This document shows, piece after piece, positions 1 to 6,169 of a stretch of DNA of 8,357 nucleotides. The DNA comes from Myxococcota bacterium. Lineage in GTDB: Bacteria; Myxococcota_A; Polyangia; HGW-17. The notes under the pieces were generated by a model, which worked only from the letters and a program-made list of their open reading frames with translations, was not told where the DNA came from and did no database searches. The stretch lies in NCBI GenBank assembly GCA_018821745.1, contig JAHJLU010000823.1:1-8357 (forward strand), in the 5' to 3' direction. The translations under genes and the position numbers were made by a program. Position 1 is the first letter of the stretch. Each line of letters starts with the position of its first letter.

Positions 1-1178
1 CCCCCGAGCGTGTTGGAGCAGGTGGCGTTGGCATGGCAGTTGTCCAGATTGAGGAGGCACTCGTCCTGATCATTGCAGATGACGCCGTCGCCGGTGTAGC
101 CTGCGTTGCAGGTGCAGGTAAAAGAGCCGGTGGTGTTGACACAGGTGGCGTTGACGTTACAATTGTCGGTGCCACTGGCACATTCATTGATATCAGCACA
201 GGACACTCCGCTACCAAAATAGCCTGGGTTACAGGCACACGAATAGGAGCCCGGAGTGTTGGTGCAGGTGGCGTTGACACTACATGGATCAGCGGCACAT
301 TCGTTAATGTCGTTGCAGGTAAAGCCGTCTCCGGAATACCCGCTGTTGCAGGCACAGTTGAAGCCGCCAACGGTGTTGGTACAGGTGGCATTGGCATCGC
401 AGGTGTCGGTCCCCAGGGCACACTCGTTGAGGTCGGTGCAGGTGGTCACGCCGTCGCCCTCGTAGCCGGTGTTGCAGGCGCAGCTAAAGGAGCCGGGGGT
501 GTTGGTGCAGGTAGCGTCGTCGTGGCAATTATCAAGGTGCATGGTGCACTCGTTGACATCGGTACAGGTGAAGCCGGTCCCCGAGAAGCCGCTGTTGCAG
601 GCACAGGTGTAACTCCCGACAGTGTTGGTGCAGGTGGCATTGGCATCACAGGTGTCGGTGCCCAGGGCACACTCGTCGATGTCGCTGCAGGTGACGCCGT
701 CGCCTTCATAGCCGCTGTTGCAGGCACAGGTGAAGGAGCCGGCGGTGTTGGTGCACGTGGCGTTGGCGTCGCAGTTGTCGGTGCCGAGAGTACATTCATT
801 CTCATCGGTGCAGGTCACGCCGGTGCCTGTATAGCCAGGGTTGCACGCGCAGGTGAAGCCGCCGATGGTGTTGGTACAGGTGGCGTTGGTGTTGCAGTTG
901 TCGGTGCCAAGGTCACACTCGTCAATGTCGGTACAGCTGTAACCGTCGCCCGTGTAACCGGCGTTGCAGGCGCAGGTGTAGGAACCGGCGGTGTTTGTAC
1001 ACGTGGCATTGGAATCACAGGTGTTCGATCCATCGGTGCACTCGTTGTTGTCGGTGCAGTTAACGCCGTTGCCGGTGTAACCGGCGTTGCATGCACAGGT
1101 GAAGGAGCCTGGGGTGTTGGTGCACGTGGCGTTGTCGGAGCAGTTGTCCGTCATATCGCCGCACTCGTCGATGTCGGT
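1..1178 (-). repeat. Tandem EGF-like modules, about 123 bp each (9 complete and 1 partial)
   Basis: From residue 401 the protein is a head-to-tail array of six-cysteine modules. The consensus is T-D-I-D/N-E-C at the start, then NATCTNT, GSFTCAC and GYTGDG. Seven complete modules are exactly 41 residues. The module at residues 606-647 has one extra residue (GVTTC in place of GVTC), and the one at 689-727 has two fewer (ECAADPC). The D-I-D/N-E-C start matches calcium-binding EGF, and C-x-N-x4-F/Y-x-C-x-C matches the motif that is hydroxylated in animal proteins. The array continues past the left edge, so the total copy number is unknown. Synonymous codons vary between copies, which argues for selection on the protein. 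Confidence 0.9.
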
Positions 1179-2378
1179 GCAGGTGAAGCCATCGCCCGTA
1201 AAGCCTGTATTACAGAGGCAGTGGGCGACCACGTTGCCGCCGTTGTCATCGCAGTAGCCATCGGTGCTGCAGGCGGCGCCCGCGTCGATGGAGGAGTTGC
1301 AGTCGTTGTCGAGGCCGTCGCACACTTCCAACGCGCCGGGGTGAATATTCGCCCCCGAGCCGGGGAGATCATTGCAGTCGGTGTTGTTGAGGACGTGGTT
1401 GGCGGGCTGGGAGCAGTCCGAAACCGGCGTCGCCGTCATGTCGCCATATCCGTCACCGTCGAGATCGGGGTACCAGTCAACAAAGGAGACATCGTCGTCG
1501 ATGAGTGAGTTGCAGTCATTGTCAACGCCATCACAAAGCTCTGGCGCCGAAGGATACACATATATCCCCCCGTTGAGCGGATCGTCATTGCAGTCGTCGT
1601 TGTTGTCTACATATCCGGCAGGTGCCTGGCAGTTTACCACGGGGGCAGCCAGCGCGTCGCCGTAGCCATCGAGATCAGCATCGGGGTACCAGAAGAAAGT
1701 GGGAATACCATCGTCGATCTGGTCGTTACAGTCATTGTCGAGGCCATCACAAATCTCGGATTCGCCCGGGTTCATGAGTGCGCCATCGGCGTTGGGATCA
1801 TCGTTGCAGTCACCCGCGATGGTCACATGGCCCGCGGGCAGAGAACAGGCGATCGTGACCGAGTCGGGGTCGCCGTAGCCGTCGCCGTCACGGTCCCGAT
1901 AAAACTCGGCCCCGGGAAACTCAAACTCGTTGTCGTCGTTGCAGTCGCCGTTGTTGGTGACATAGTTGAGAGGCGCAGTACATGCTTCAACGCCCTCGGA
2001 GGCGGAATCGCCAAAGGAATCACCATCGGCGTCGGGATAGAAAGTGGTAGTCACTCCTTCGTCGGTGTCGCCGTCGCAGTTGTTGTCGATGCCGTCACAG
2101 GAGACCTCAACCGCTTCGTAGCCGTTGATGCTTGTGTAATCCGGTTCAACCCAGTCGACATTGGTGCCGTCGACTGTCACACATATCTTCTTGGCACCCA
2201 TGCAGATCCCCACCTGGTTATCGGCGTTGGGTGCGTCACCCGTGCATGTAGTGACATTATTGGTATTATTCACGTTATTGGTGTTGTTGACCGTATCGGA
2301 CCAGGATCCGTCATCTTCCCAGCACCCCGTCGCCAGGAGAGCCAGCACCAAAGATATTGCGAGACTGCGCTTGACCAT
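1..2378 (-). CDS. Large MopE-repeat/EGF-repeat surface lipoprotein, 3' end beyond window
   Basis: The reading frame is open from ATG at 2378 to the left edge: 792 codons without a stop, so the gene is partial. The start is set by AAGGAG six bases upstream. Residues 1-19 form a lipoprotein signal ending LLATGC, with Cys19 as the lipidation site. Residues 31-42 are four Asn-Asn-X units. Residues 45-93 are a small Cys-bearing lead-in of the kind that precedes MopE repeats in myxobacterial proteins. Residues 94-366 hold four Cu-binding_MopE-like units, each with CDGxDNxC, a YPDxDxDGYGD-type loop and DCND. Residues 370-400 are a degenerate EGF module. From 401 onward there are nine complete calcium-type EGF modules and part of a tenth. 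It is probably an outer-membrane-anchored, calcium-stabilised rod or adhesin; the ligand is unknown. The Asp-rich loops suggest binding of calcium or another metal, which is inferred. Confidence 0.93.
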   Translation of the reverse strand, partial: MVKRSLAISLVLALLATGCWEDDGSWSDTVNNTNNVNNTNNVTTCTGDAPNADNQVGICMGAKKICVTVDGTNVDWVEPDYTSINGYEAVEVSCDGIDNNCDGDTDEGVTTTFYPDADGDSFGDSASEGVEACTAPLNYVTNNGDCNDDNEFEFPGAEFYRDRDGDGYGDPDSVTIACSLPAGHVTIAGDCNDDPNADGALMNPGESEICDGLDNDCNDQIDDGIPTFFWYPDADLDGYGDALAAPVVNCQAPAGYVDNNDDCNDDPLNGGIYVYPSAPELCDGVDNDCNSLIDDDVSFVDWYPDLDGDGYGDMTATPVSDCSQPANHVLNNTDCNDLPGSGANIHPGALEVCDGLDNDCNSSIDAGAACSTDGYCDDNGGNVVAHCLCNTGFTGDGFTCTDIDECGDMTDNCSDNATCTNTPGSFTCACNAGYTGNGVNCTDNNECTDGSNTCDSNATCTNTAGSYTCACNAGYTGDGYSCTDIDECDLGTDNCNTNATCTNTIGGFTCACNPGYTGTGVTCTDENECTLGTDNCDANATCTNTAGSFTCACNSGYEGDGVTCSDIDECALGTDTCDANATCTNTVGSYTCACNSGFSGTGFTCTDVNECTMHLDNCHDDATCTNTPGSFSCACNTGYEGDGVTTCTDLNECALGTDTCDANATCTNTVGGFNCACNSGYSGDGFTCNDINECAADPCSVNATCTNTPGSYSCACNPGYFGSGVSCADINECASGTDNCNVNATCVNTTGSFTCTCNAGYTGDGVICNDQDECLLNLDNCHANATCSNTLG
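1281..2099 (-). repeat. Four MopE-like metal-binding repeats within the lipoprotein gene
   Basis: Residues 94-366 of the lipoprotein contain four copies of a unit. Each has CDG(I/L/V)DN(N/D)C followed by an acidic stretch, then (Y/W)-type PDxDxDGYGD, then a C-x-A-P-like turn and (G/D/T)DCND. The copies start near residues 94, 210, 282 and 353. The Asp spacing DxDxDG resembles EF-hand-like calcium loops. The family name comes from the Methylococcus copper protein MopE, but these bacterial surface repeats are not known to be copper-specific. The copies differ in sequence and length, so they are old duplications, not a recent DNA expansion. Confidence 0.85.
2253..2288 (-). repeat. Asn-Asn-X linker, four units
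   Basis: This stretch encodes NNT NNV NNT NNV just after the lipidated cysteine region. It is a 9-bp periodic tract that mixes AAT and AAC codons. It probably serves as a flexible, uncharged spacer between the lipid anchor and the folded domains. A longer version lies in the lipoprotein at 4011-5126. Confidence 0.85.
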
Positions 2379-2442
2379 GAGAAGCTCCTTCCAAAGAATT
2401 TTCCATTCATTCAGATTCCAACGCTGAAAATTCCCCAGTAAT

Positions 2443-2470
2443 ATTGTATGGCATTTCCCCATTTTGTCCA
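2443..2470 (-). promoter_or_regulatory. Sigma70-type promoter for the MopE/EGF lipoprotein
   Basis: On the minus strand, TGGACA at 2470-2465 and TACAAT at 2448-2443 are separated by 16 bases; each box has five of six consensus bases. Transcription would start near 2436, giving a leader of about 58 bases that ends in the ribosome binding site AAGGAG. The surrounding 129-base gap between this gene and the CAP gene upstream is AT-richer than the coding DNA. No convincing terminator for the upstream gene is visible in it. Confidence 0.6.
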
Positions 2471-2507
2471 CCAAATTGGCGAGTGAAGGCCTCAGGCACA
2501 CCATGAA

Positions 2508-3281
2508 CTAGCGAATTTTTCCGGTCACTACCAGGGTGGCATAATAGTGGATGGATTTATTGATGCTGGCCTTGCAAACCCCCACCGCGCCGTAGACACC
2601 ATCTTTCAGAACCATATTGAGCCGATGCCCTTCACTCATTATCCAGGAACTGACAATAGACTCCGGTGAGGAGGCCACGGCAACATTTTCTGCCACCAGG
2701 TCGGTTTTTATCCCCGCCCGCTTCACCCGTTTATCGGGGGCTCCGGTGATGGGAGAGAGGTGATAGATGGATTTGAACTTGCACATCTCGTCACTGTGGG
2801 CGGTGGCCACGGCGGCCAATTTTACGCTCCACTTGTAGGCTTTCATTTTGTTCTTTTTTCTGTAGGCGTTGACGAGATCAAAGGCCTCACGTGCGGCTTT
2901 GGAAGCCGCCATATCCACCGTGGGCTTCTTCATGGTCACCCGGACCTTGCGAAGATGGTCCGCAGACCCGCACGCCACAGGGAAAAGAGCCAACACCACG
3001 GGGCCGTGGCCATCCTCTCCCATGAGCTCCACGCTGTAGTGCCCCTTCTTCTCTTTGGTGCAGAAATACTCCGCGTGGGCAAAGACCCCCGCTCCGAGGA
3101 GGCTCACCTTCCTGCGCTTCACTTTTCCGCCGGGGAGCGTCATGAGCAGCTCCAGTTTCGTCACATCATTGTCTACTTTCCCCGAAATTTTCAATGGCTT
3201 ACCAACTCCAACGACCTGACTGAAGGCATCCATTTTAATTTTTCGTTTCTGAAACAGCAGGATCCCGACCCGCTCATCCTC
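2508..3281 (-). CDS. C-terminal CAP-domain fragment of the frameshifted lipoprotein
   Basis: This frame carries the beta-domain (about 2895-3270) and the CAP domain (about 2511-2894). Its open frame extends upstream to a possible start at 3581, but the part beyond about 3300 is the wrong-frame copy of the helical region and does not look like protein. An internal ATG at 3233 (MDAFSQ) could allow reinitiation, but that product would lack a signal peptide and stay in the cytoplasm. The domain ends YYATLVVTGKIR and is complete at its C-terminus. Confidence 0.55.
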   Translation of the reverse strand, partial: EDERVGILLFQKRKIKMDAFSQVVGVGKPLKISGKVDNDVTKLELLMTLPGGKVKRRKVSLLGAGVFAHAEYFCTKEKKGHYSVELMGEDGHGPVVLALFPVACGSADHLRKVRVTMKKPTVDMAASKAAREAFDLVNAYRKKNKMKAYKWSVKLAAVATAHSDEMCKFKSIYHLSPITGAPDKRVKRAGIKTDLVAENVAVASSPESIVSSWIMSEGHRLNMVLKDGVYGAVGVCKASINKSIHYYATLVVTGKIR

Positions 3282-3787
3282 TCCTTCCCTTTCACCACGG
3301 CGAACCCGAAATGGGACACCTTCTGCCGGCCAGAATAGAGGAGCAATGTGTTCCTGAACCATGTCACAAAGTAGGGATCGGCGTAGTTCGCCGCGACCAT
3401 ATAGGTCTGTGAGATCCAGGGTGTTGCGATCCCGAACACCGAGGCCACCTTCTGCAAAGAGCCGGGATCCGCAGGCTTCCCGCCAAATGACTGGAGAGAG
3501 CGGGCCAGGGTGGAGAGCGGCGCGGAATACCGGGGGCGGGAAAGCTTGGCCGGCCAGGAGGCAAAAATTTTGGCAACCCAAGCCTTGTCCCCCGTGAGAA
3601 ACGCTGTACTCTCCCGGTACACCACTCCCGATTGCTCAGTGTCGCCTTTTTTCATGGTGCCGGCAGCACTTTGCAGGGTCGTATTGGTTCGGGCACCGTC
3701 CTTATTTCCTGTGGTCTCACTCCCCTTCCCGGTTGTCTGACAGGAGAACAGAGAGAGGGTGATAATAATGAGAGAGAGTTGATTCAT
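3191..3787 (-). CDS. N-terminal fragment of the frameshifted CAP lipoprotein
   Basis: As the sequence stands, translation from 3787 gives 198 residues and stops at 3191. The first 169 residues look genuine: signal peptide, lipobox Cys16, a Gly/Thr/Lys-rich linker, then an amphipathic helical segment and the strand HFGFAVVKGK. The last 29 residues (from RMSGSG to the stop) are out-of-frame sequence. If made, this product would be a lipoprotein lacking the whole CAP domain. Confidence 0.55.
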   Translation of the reverse strand: MNQLSLIIITLSLFSCQTTGKGSETTGNKDGARTNTTLQSAAGTMKKGDTEQSGVVYRESTAFLTGDKAWVAKIFASWPAKLSRPRYSAPLSTLARSLQSFGGKPADPGSLQKVASVFGIATPWISQTYMVAANYADPYFVTWFRNTLLLYSGRQKVSHFGFAVVKGKERMSGSGSCCFRNEKLKWMPSVRSLELVSH

Positions 3788-3831
3788 CGGATGTGAGCTC
3801 CTGCCCCATACCCCGGTGTCTCGGGGGAGGG

Positions 3832-3874
3832 TGTTTCTTTATAGCACCATAGGCGCCCCGGGCCAAATGACAAA
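3832..3874 (-). promoter_or_regulatory. Extended -10 promoter candidate for the CAP lipoprotein
   Basis: On the minus strand TTGGCC (four of six for -35) is followed after 17 bases by TATAAA, with TGC directly before it, forming an extended -10 element. The predicted transcript starts about 40-45 bases upstream of the ATG at 3787. The leader contains a short GC hairpin (CCCCG, six-base loop, CGGGG) near 3811-3826. Confidence 0.5.
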
Positions 3875-3970
3875 AGCCCAGGCTCACGTGCCGTGGAACT
3901 TTGGGACCAGGCATTGACCAATGAGAGAGGATCATTATCCCCATTGCCTTCCACGGGGGTCTGGTGCTAT
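3841..3970. repeat. Inverted repeats in the divergent intergenic region
   Basis: Three inverted pairs lie between the divergent genes. ATAGCACCA (3841-3849) pairs with TGGTGCTAT (3962-3970). CCGTGGAA (3891-3898) pairs with TTCCACGG (3949-3956). The compact palindrome CATTG-AC-CAATG occupies 3912-3923. The outer pair coincides with the two -10 regions. The inner palindrome sits between the promoters, where a shared regulator could bind. The three centres do not coincide, so this is not one large cruciform. Confidence 0.5.
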
Positions 3971-3973
3971 CAT
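3944..3973 (+). promoter_or_regulatory. Extended -10 promoter candidate for the lipoprotein/PLA2-like operon
   Basis: TTGCCT at 3944-3949 (four of six) and TATCAT at 3968-3973 (five of six) are 18 bases apart, and TGC precedes the -10, giving an extended element. Transcription would start near 3980, about 30 bases before the ATG at 4011. Its core TGGTGCTAT (3962-3970) is the exact inverted copy of the -10 core of the divergent CAP promoter at 3841-3849. A second, weaker option is TTGACC at 3914-3919 with a poor -10. Confidence 0.5.
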
Positions 3974-4010
3974 CAAATGCATCAAACAATCATCCACCCG
4001 GAGAACACCC

Positions 4011-5126
4011 ATGAGAACGCCCATCCCCCTGCTGTTGTGGCTGTGCCTGTCCCTGGCCTCCTGTAAATCCTCAGGTTCTGACAGCTCCAATCAGAACAAC
4101 ACCAATAACGCAAATAATGCCAACAACACGAACAACGTCAACAACAGCAACAACATCAATAACATCAATAACTCCAACAACACAACAGCCCATGCGTTTG
4201 CGGAGACATCCGCCACAGACAATGACCCGTACCTTGGTGGTGTCCCCGATGTGGTGACCAGTCACCTCCTGCCGGGGCATCGACTCACCATCACCGGAAG
4301 CCTCGATGCGCAAACTACACAGGATGTTGGTTACAGCGACTCAGACGGGTACCGCATCACTGTGGACGCGACCATGAACCTTACGGGGCGCATCTCCTGG
4401 AGCCCCGATTCAAACACAATCGTCTCTCTCACCCTGCTGGCCGCGGACAAGAAACCCCTCTCCACCTTCATGACCTCCATGGCGGGAGCAATAGTCCTGT
4501 GGCCCGTGGTGGCGCCGCCGGGAGAGTATATTGTCCACGTCTCCGGGAAGGGCAATTCCTTGCAGCTCGCCTATTCTGTGGAGATCAGCGAGTCAGCCCA
4601 GGCGTGCGAGATCGTTTCCCAGAGTGCAGCATTTACGGAAGTCGAGACCGCAGCAAACAGCACCACCAATGACACCATCCATGTCTCCATGCCGGGATTC
4701 CCCCAGGTGTCCGCAGCGACGGGGACCGCGGCAGAGTCTACGGGAATCACGCTGGAAGCTGACCAGAACTCTTCCGTCAGTGGCACGCTGACCCCCAGGA
4801 GCGACTCGCCGGACCAGTTCCTCGATCGGGACACCTTCGTCATCCAGACCGGGGCAACCTCCGGTCACGTGTGGATCCGGGTCGACGCCGTCACCCCCTC
4901 GGCGGAGGAGCTGGATTGCTTCGTCCACGATGGCGACATGACCCTCCTCGGCGCCGCCTACACCTTGAACGGCTCATCGGAGAAGGCGATTATCCCCGTG
5001 ACCTCCGGGGGCAGCTACCGACTCACCGTCGGGCGCAGGAACATGGCCCACACGGGACTTGATCAGAGCACACCCATTCCCTACACCATTTCACTGTGTA
5101 TGGCCTCCACGGGAGGTGCAAAATGA
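4011..5126 (+). CDS. Asn-rich-linker lipoprotein with two PPC-like beta domains
   Basis: The product has 371 residues. The start at 4011 is preferred over an in-frame ATG at 3921 because GGAG lies seven bases upstream and the protein then opens with a lipoprotein signal, MRTPIPLLLWLCLSLASC (Cys18). Lys at +2 fits sorting to the outer membrane. Residues 29-58 are ten Asn-Asn-X units. Residues 87-192 and 253-363 look like two bacterial pre-peptidase C-terminal (PPC) style beta-sandwich domains, each with a D-x-(Y/F)-x-(I/V) strand near its start and a closing GEYIVHVSG or GSYRLTVG strand. PPC domains usually accompany secreted hydrolases and are thought to help secretion or substrate binding; here no catalytic domain is attached. 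The stop overlaps the next start (ATGA), so the secreted PLA2-like protein is the likely partner. Specific function is unknown. Confidence 0.9.
   Translation: MRTPIPLLLWLCLSLASCKSSGSDSSNQNNTNNANNANNTNNVNNSNNINNINNSNNTTAHAFAETSATDNDPYLGGVPDVVTSHLLPGHRLTITGSLDAQTTQDVGYSDSDGYRITVDATMNLTGRISWSPDSNTIVSLTLLAADKKPLSTFMTSMAGAIVLWPVVAPPGEYIVHVSGKGNSLQLAYSVEISESAQACEIVSQSAAFTEVETAANSTTNDTIHVSMPGFPQVSAATGTAAESTGITLEADQNSSVSGTLTPRSDSPDQFLDRDTFVIQTGATSGHVWIRVDAVTPSAEELDCFVHDGDMTLLGAAYTLNGSSEKAIIPVTSGGSYRLTVGRRNMAHTGLDQSTPIPYTISLCMASTGGAK
4095..4184 (+). repeat. Asn-Asn-X linker, ten units
   Basis: Ten consecutive 9-bp units encode Asn-Asn followed by T, A, A, T, V, S, I, I, S, T. AAC and AAT are mixed and the third codon varies, so the tract is kept at the protein level and is not a pure microsatellite. 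It places a flexible spacer directly after the lipid anchor. Confidence 0.9.
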
Positions 5127-5980
5127 AACACCTTGTTCCCGTAACGCTTCTTTCCCTGTGGCTCTTCACCCCCGGCCATGCCCGCGGCAATTCTGTGGAG
5201 TCCACCTACTGCGGCGATGTCATGTACCAGAGCACCTTCACCGTTGACGAACCCGTGTGTGTCTTCGGTGACATTGATTACACCTGCCCCCAGGGTTATG
5301 TGAACCTCCCCGGAGGGTATCTCTACGTTGTCCCCCATGGGGCGGCGCCATTCTCCGGCGTCTACATCGATCTCTACTCCGTGGGGCTGGGCTACGCAGG
5401 CGATTTTTACGACGTCCAGGTTATGACCCCTCCCCTCACCCCCGGTGACTACGACCTGGTCATCGACGAGCACTGTGACGGAGTGTTCAACACCGACGAT
5501 GTGCGGCATGACTGTGCCTTCCGCGTGGTGGGCGACCCTCCCTCCCTCACCTGCGCCGAAACCCCCGACGGGGGATACTCCCCCGAGGATCCAGGAATCT
5601 CCAGCGGATCCCTATGCAGGGGAACCTGTGGCGGGGATTGCCATGAAAACGCCTGCACCACCCACTCTGAAACCTCCACCTGCAACTACGACCCCTCATC
5701 CAACTATCACCTGACCTGCACCTACTCCACCATGGAGTGCGGCAGCCACGCAGGATGCAGGGAACACGACGACTGCTATGACGCCTGTGCCACGGCCGGG
5801 GAATCATGGGAATGCTGGCGTGGCTGTGATCTGGAATGCATCAGCAACTTCGGAGTAATCAACTGCGGTCGCTGGGCCTTCGGACACGGCCCCTATGACT
5901 CCCAGATCCAGTACGCCAGTGGAACAGGCAGCACCATGGGGGAAGGTTCCTGCTCGGGCACGGGCGCATGCACATGGTAG
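5123..5980 (+). CDS. Secreted Cys-rich protein with phospholipase A2-like His-Asp motif
   Basis: The product has 285 residues. The ATG at 5123 overlaps the previous stop, and GGGAGGTG just upstream is a strong ribosome binding site. Residues 1-20 are a signal peptide with likely cleavage after GHA. Residues 23-137 are a beta-rich N-terminal region with a DYDLVIDEHCDG motif. Residues 144-285 hold 17 cysteines. Within them GCREHDDCYDAC (211-222) closely matches the secreted phospholipase A2 active site C-C-x-x-H-D-x-C-Y, with His215/Asp216 as candidate catalytic and calcium residues; the first of the paired cysteines is Gly. CWRGCDLEC (231-239) resembles the second PLA2 signature, with Asp236 as candidate for the catalytic-site Asp. 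The canonical calcium loop is not recognisable upstream. It may hydrolyse phospholipids outside the cell, or be a catalytically different member of the fold. No lipidation site is present. Confidence 0.88.
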   Translation: MKHLVPVTLLSLWLFTPGHARGNSVESTYCGDVMYQSTFTVDEPVCVFGDIDYTCPQGYVNLPGGYLYVVPHGAAPFSGVYIDLYSVGLGYAGDFYDVQVMTPPLTPGDYDLVIDEHCDGVFNTDDVRHDCAFRVVGDPPSLTCAETPDGGYSPEDPGISSGSLCRGTCGGDCHENACTTHSETSTCNYDPSSNYHLTCTYSTMECGSHAGCREHDDCYDACATAGESWECWRGCDLECISNFGVINCGRWAFGHGPYDSQIQYASGTGSTMGEGSCSGTGACTW

Positions 5981-5995
5981 CGGGGTAGTCCCCCG
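5981..5995 (+). terminator. Weak GC hairpin after the PLA2-like gene
   Basis: CGGGG, a five-base loop and CCCCG begin immediately after the stop codon. No T-run follows directly; the nearest T6 is at 6021-6026 and has no adjacent stem. It could protect the 3' end or be chance in GC-rich DNA, and is not a convincing intrinsic terminator. Confidence 0.2.
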
Positions 5996-6038
5996 GATCC
6001 CCACCTCCCGCGCCGCTCCATTTTTTCTGGCATTCCCC

Positions 6039-6067
6039 TTGACCTTGTGGTTTCCAGCACCTAAAAA
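6039..6067 (+). promoter_or_regulatory. Sigma70-type promoter for the helical protein gene
   Basis: TTGACC (6039-6044, five of six) and TAAAAA (6062-6067, four of six) are 17 bases apart. Transcription would start near 6074. The leader of roughly 95 bases contains a stem of six pairs, GCTGCC/GGCAGC, at 6118-6137 with an eight-base loop. The hairpin ends about 23 bases before the ribosome binding site and does not enclose it. Confidence 0.5.
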
Positions 6068-6169
6068 GAGGCAGTCTGACAGCTGGTACTGCAACCGGAT
6101 GCCCACCGTCTGTTGATGCTGCCTCACACCGGGCAGCCATGCTGGATAAGTCAGACAATAAGGTATATC

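Larger units (their letters stand above)
2508..3787 (-). pseudogene. CAP/SCP-domain lipoprotein gene interrupted by a -1 frameshift
   Basis: Two overlapping frames together read as one protein of about 426 residues. The first frame begins at ATG 3787, with AGGAG ten bases upstream. It has a lipoprotein signal ending LSLFSC (Cys16) and a polar linker, followed by a helical region to about residue 169 (VVKGKE). The sequence then makes sense only in the -1 frame, as DERVGILLFQKRKIKMDAF. A beta-domain follows, ending GPVVLALFPVACG, then the CAP domain. CAP residues are present: HSDEM, YHLSP, AENVA and SEGHR, giving two His and one Glu of the usual cavity. A myxobacterial family with the same beta-domain plus CAP layout supports joining the halves. 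The break may be a real mutation, an assembly error or, less likely, recoding. The function of bacterial CAP lipoproteins is poorly known. Confidence 0.75.

Noticed and set aside
1..1178. Regular spacing of similar DNA units as a CRISPR or satellite array
   Set aside because: Units are 123 bp, coding, and vary at synonymous positions without constant repeat/unique spacer alternation; they are EGF modules.
33..1508. Long plus-strand open frame of 491 codons
   Set aside because: It lies opposite the EGF/MopE gene. Its repetitive Gly/Val/Ala product is simply the complement of the 41-residue EGF modules, it has no ribosome binding site, and the minus frame shows perfect cysteine periodicity.
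1827..2441. Plus-strand frame opposite the N-terminal part of the MopE/EGF lipoprotein
   Set aside because: The minus strand carries the signal peptide, NNX linker and MopE motifs with a promoter and ribosome binding site. The plus frame is low-complexity Val/Ala/Gly without a start signal.
3270..3300. Programmed -1 ribosomal frameshifting in the CAP gene
   Set aside because: The in-frame codons GTG AAA GGG AAG GAG do not form a standard slippery heptamer, and no strong downstream hairpin was noticed. A mutation or sequence error is simpler.
2760..3338. Plus-strand frame opposite the CAP gene
   Set aside because: The opposite strand encodes recognisable CAP motifs (YHLSP, AENVA, SEGHR). The plus product matches nothing and lacks a ribosome binding site.
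3921..3923. ATG at 3921 as the start of the Asn-rich lipoprotein
   Set aside because: It lies upstream of the best promoter -10, has no ribosome binding site, and would bury the lipoprotein signal behind 30 residues. The ATG at 4011 fits all signals.
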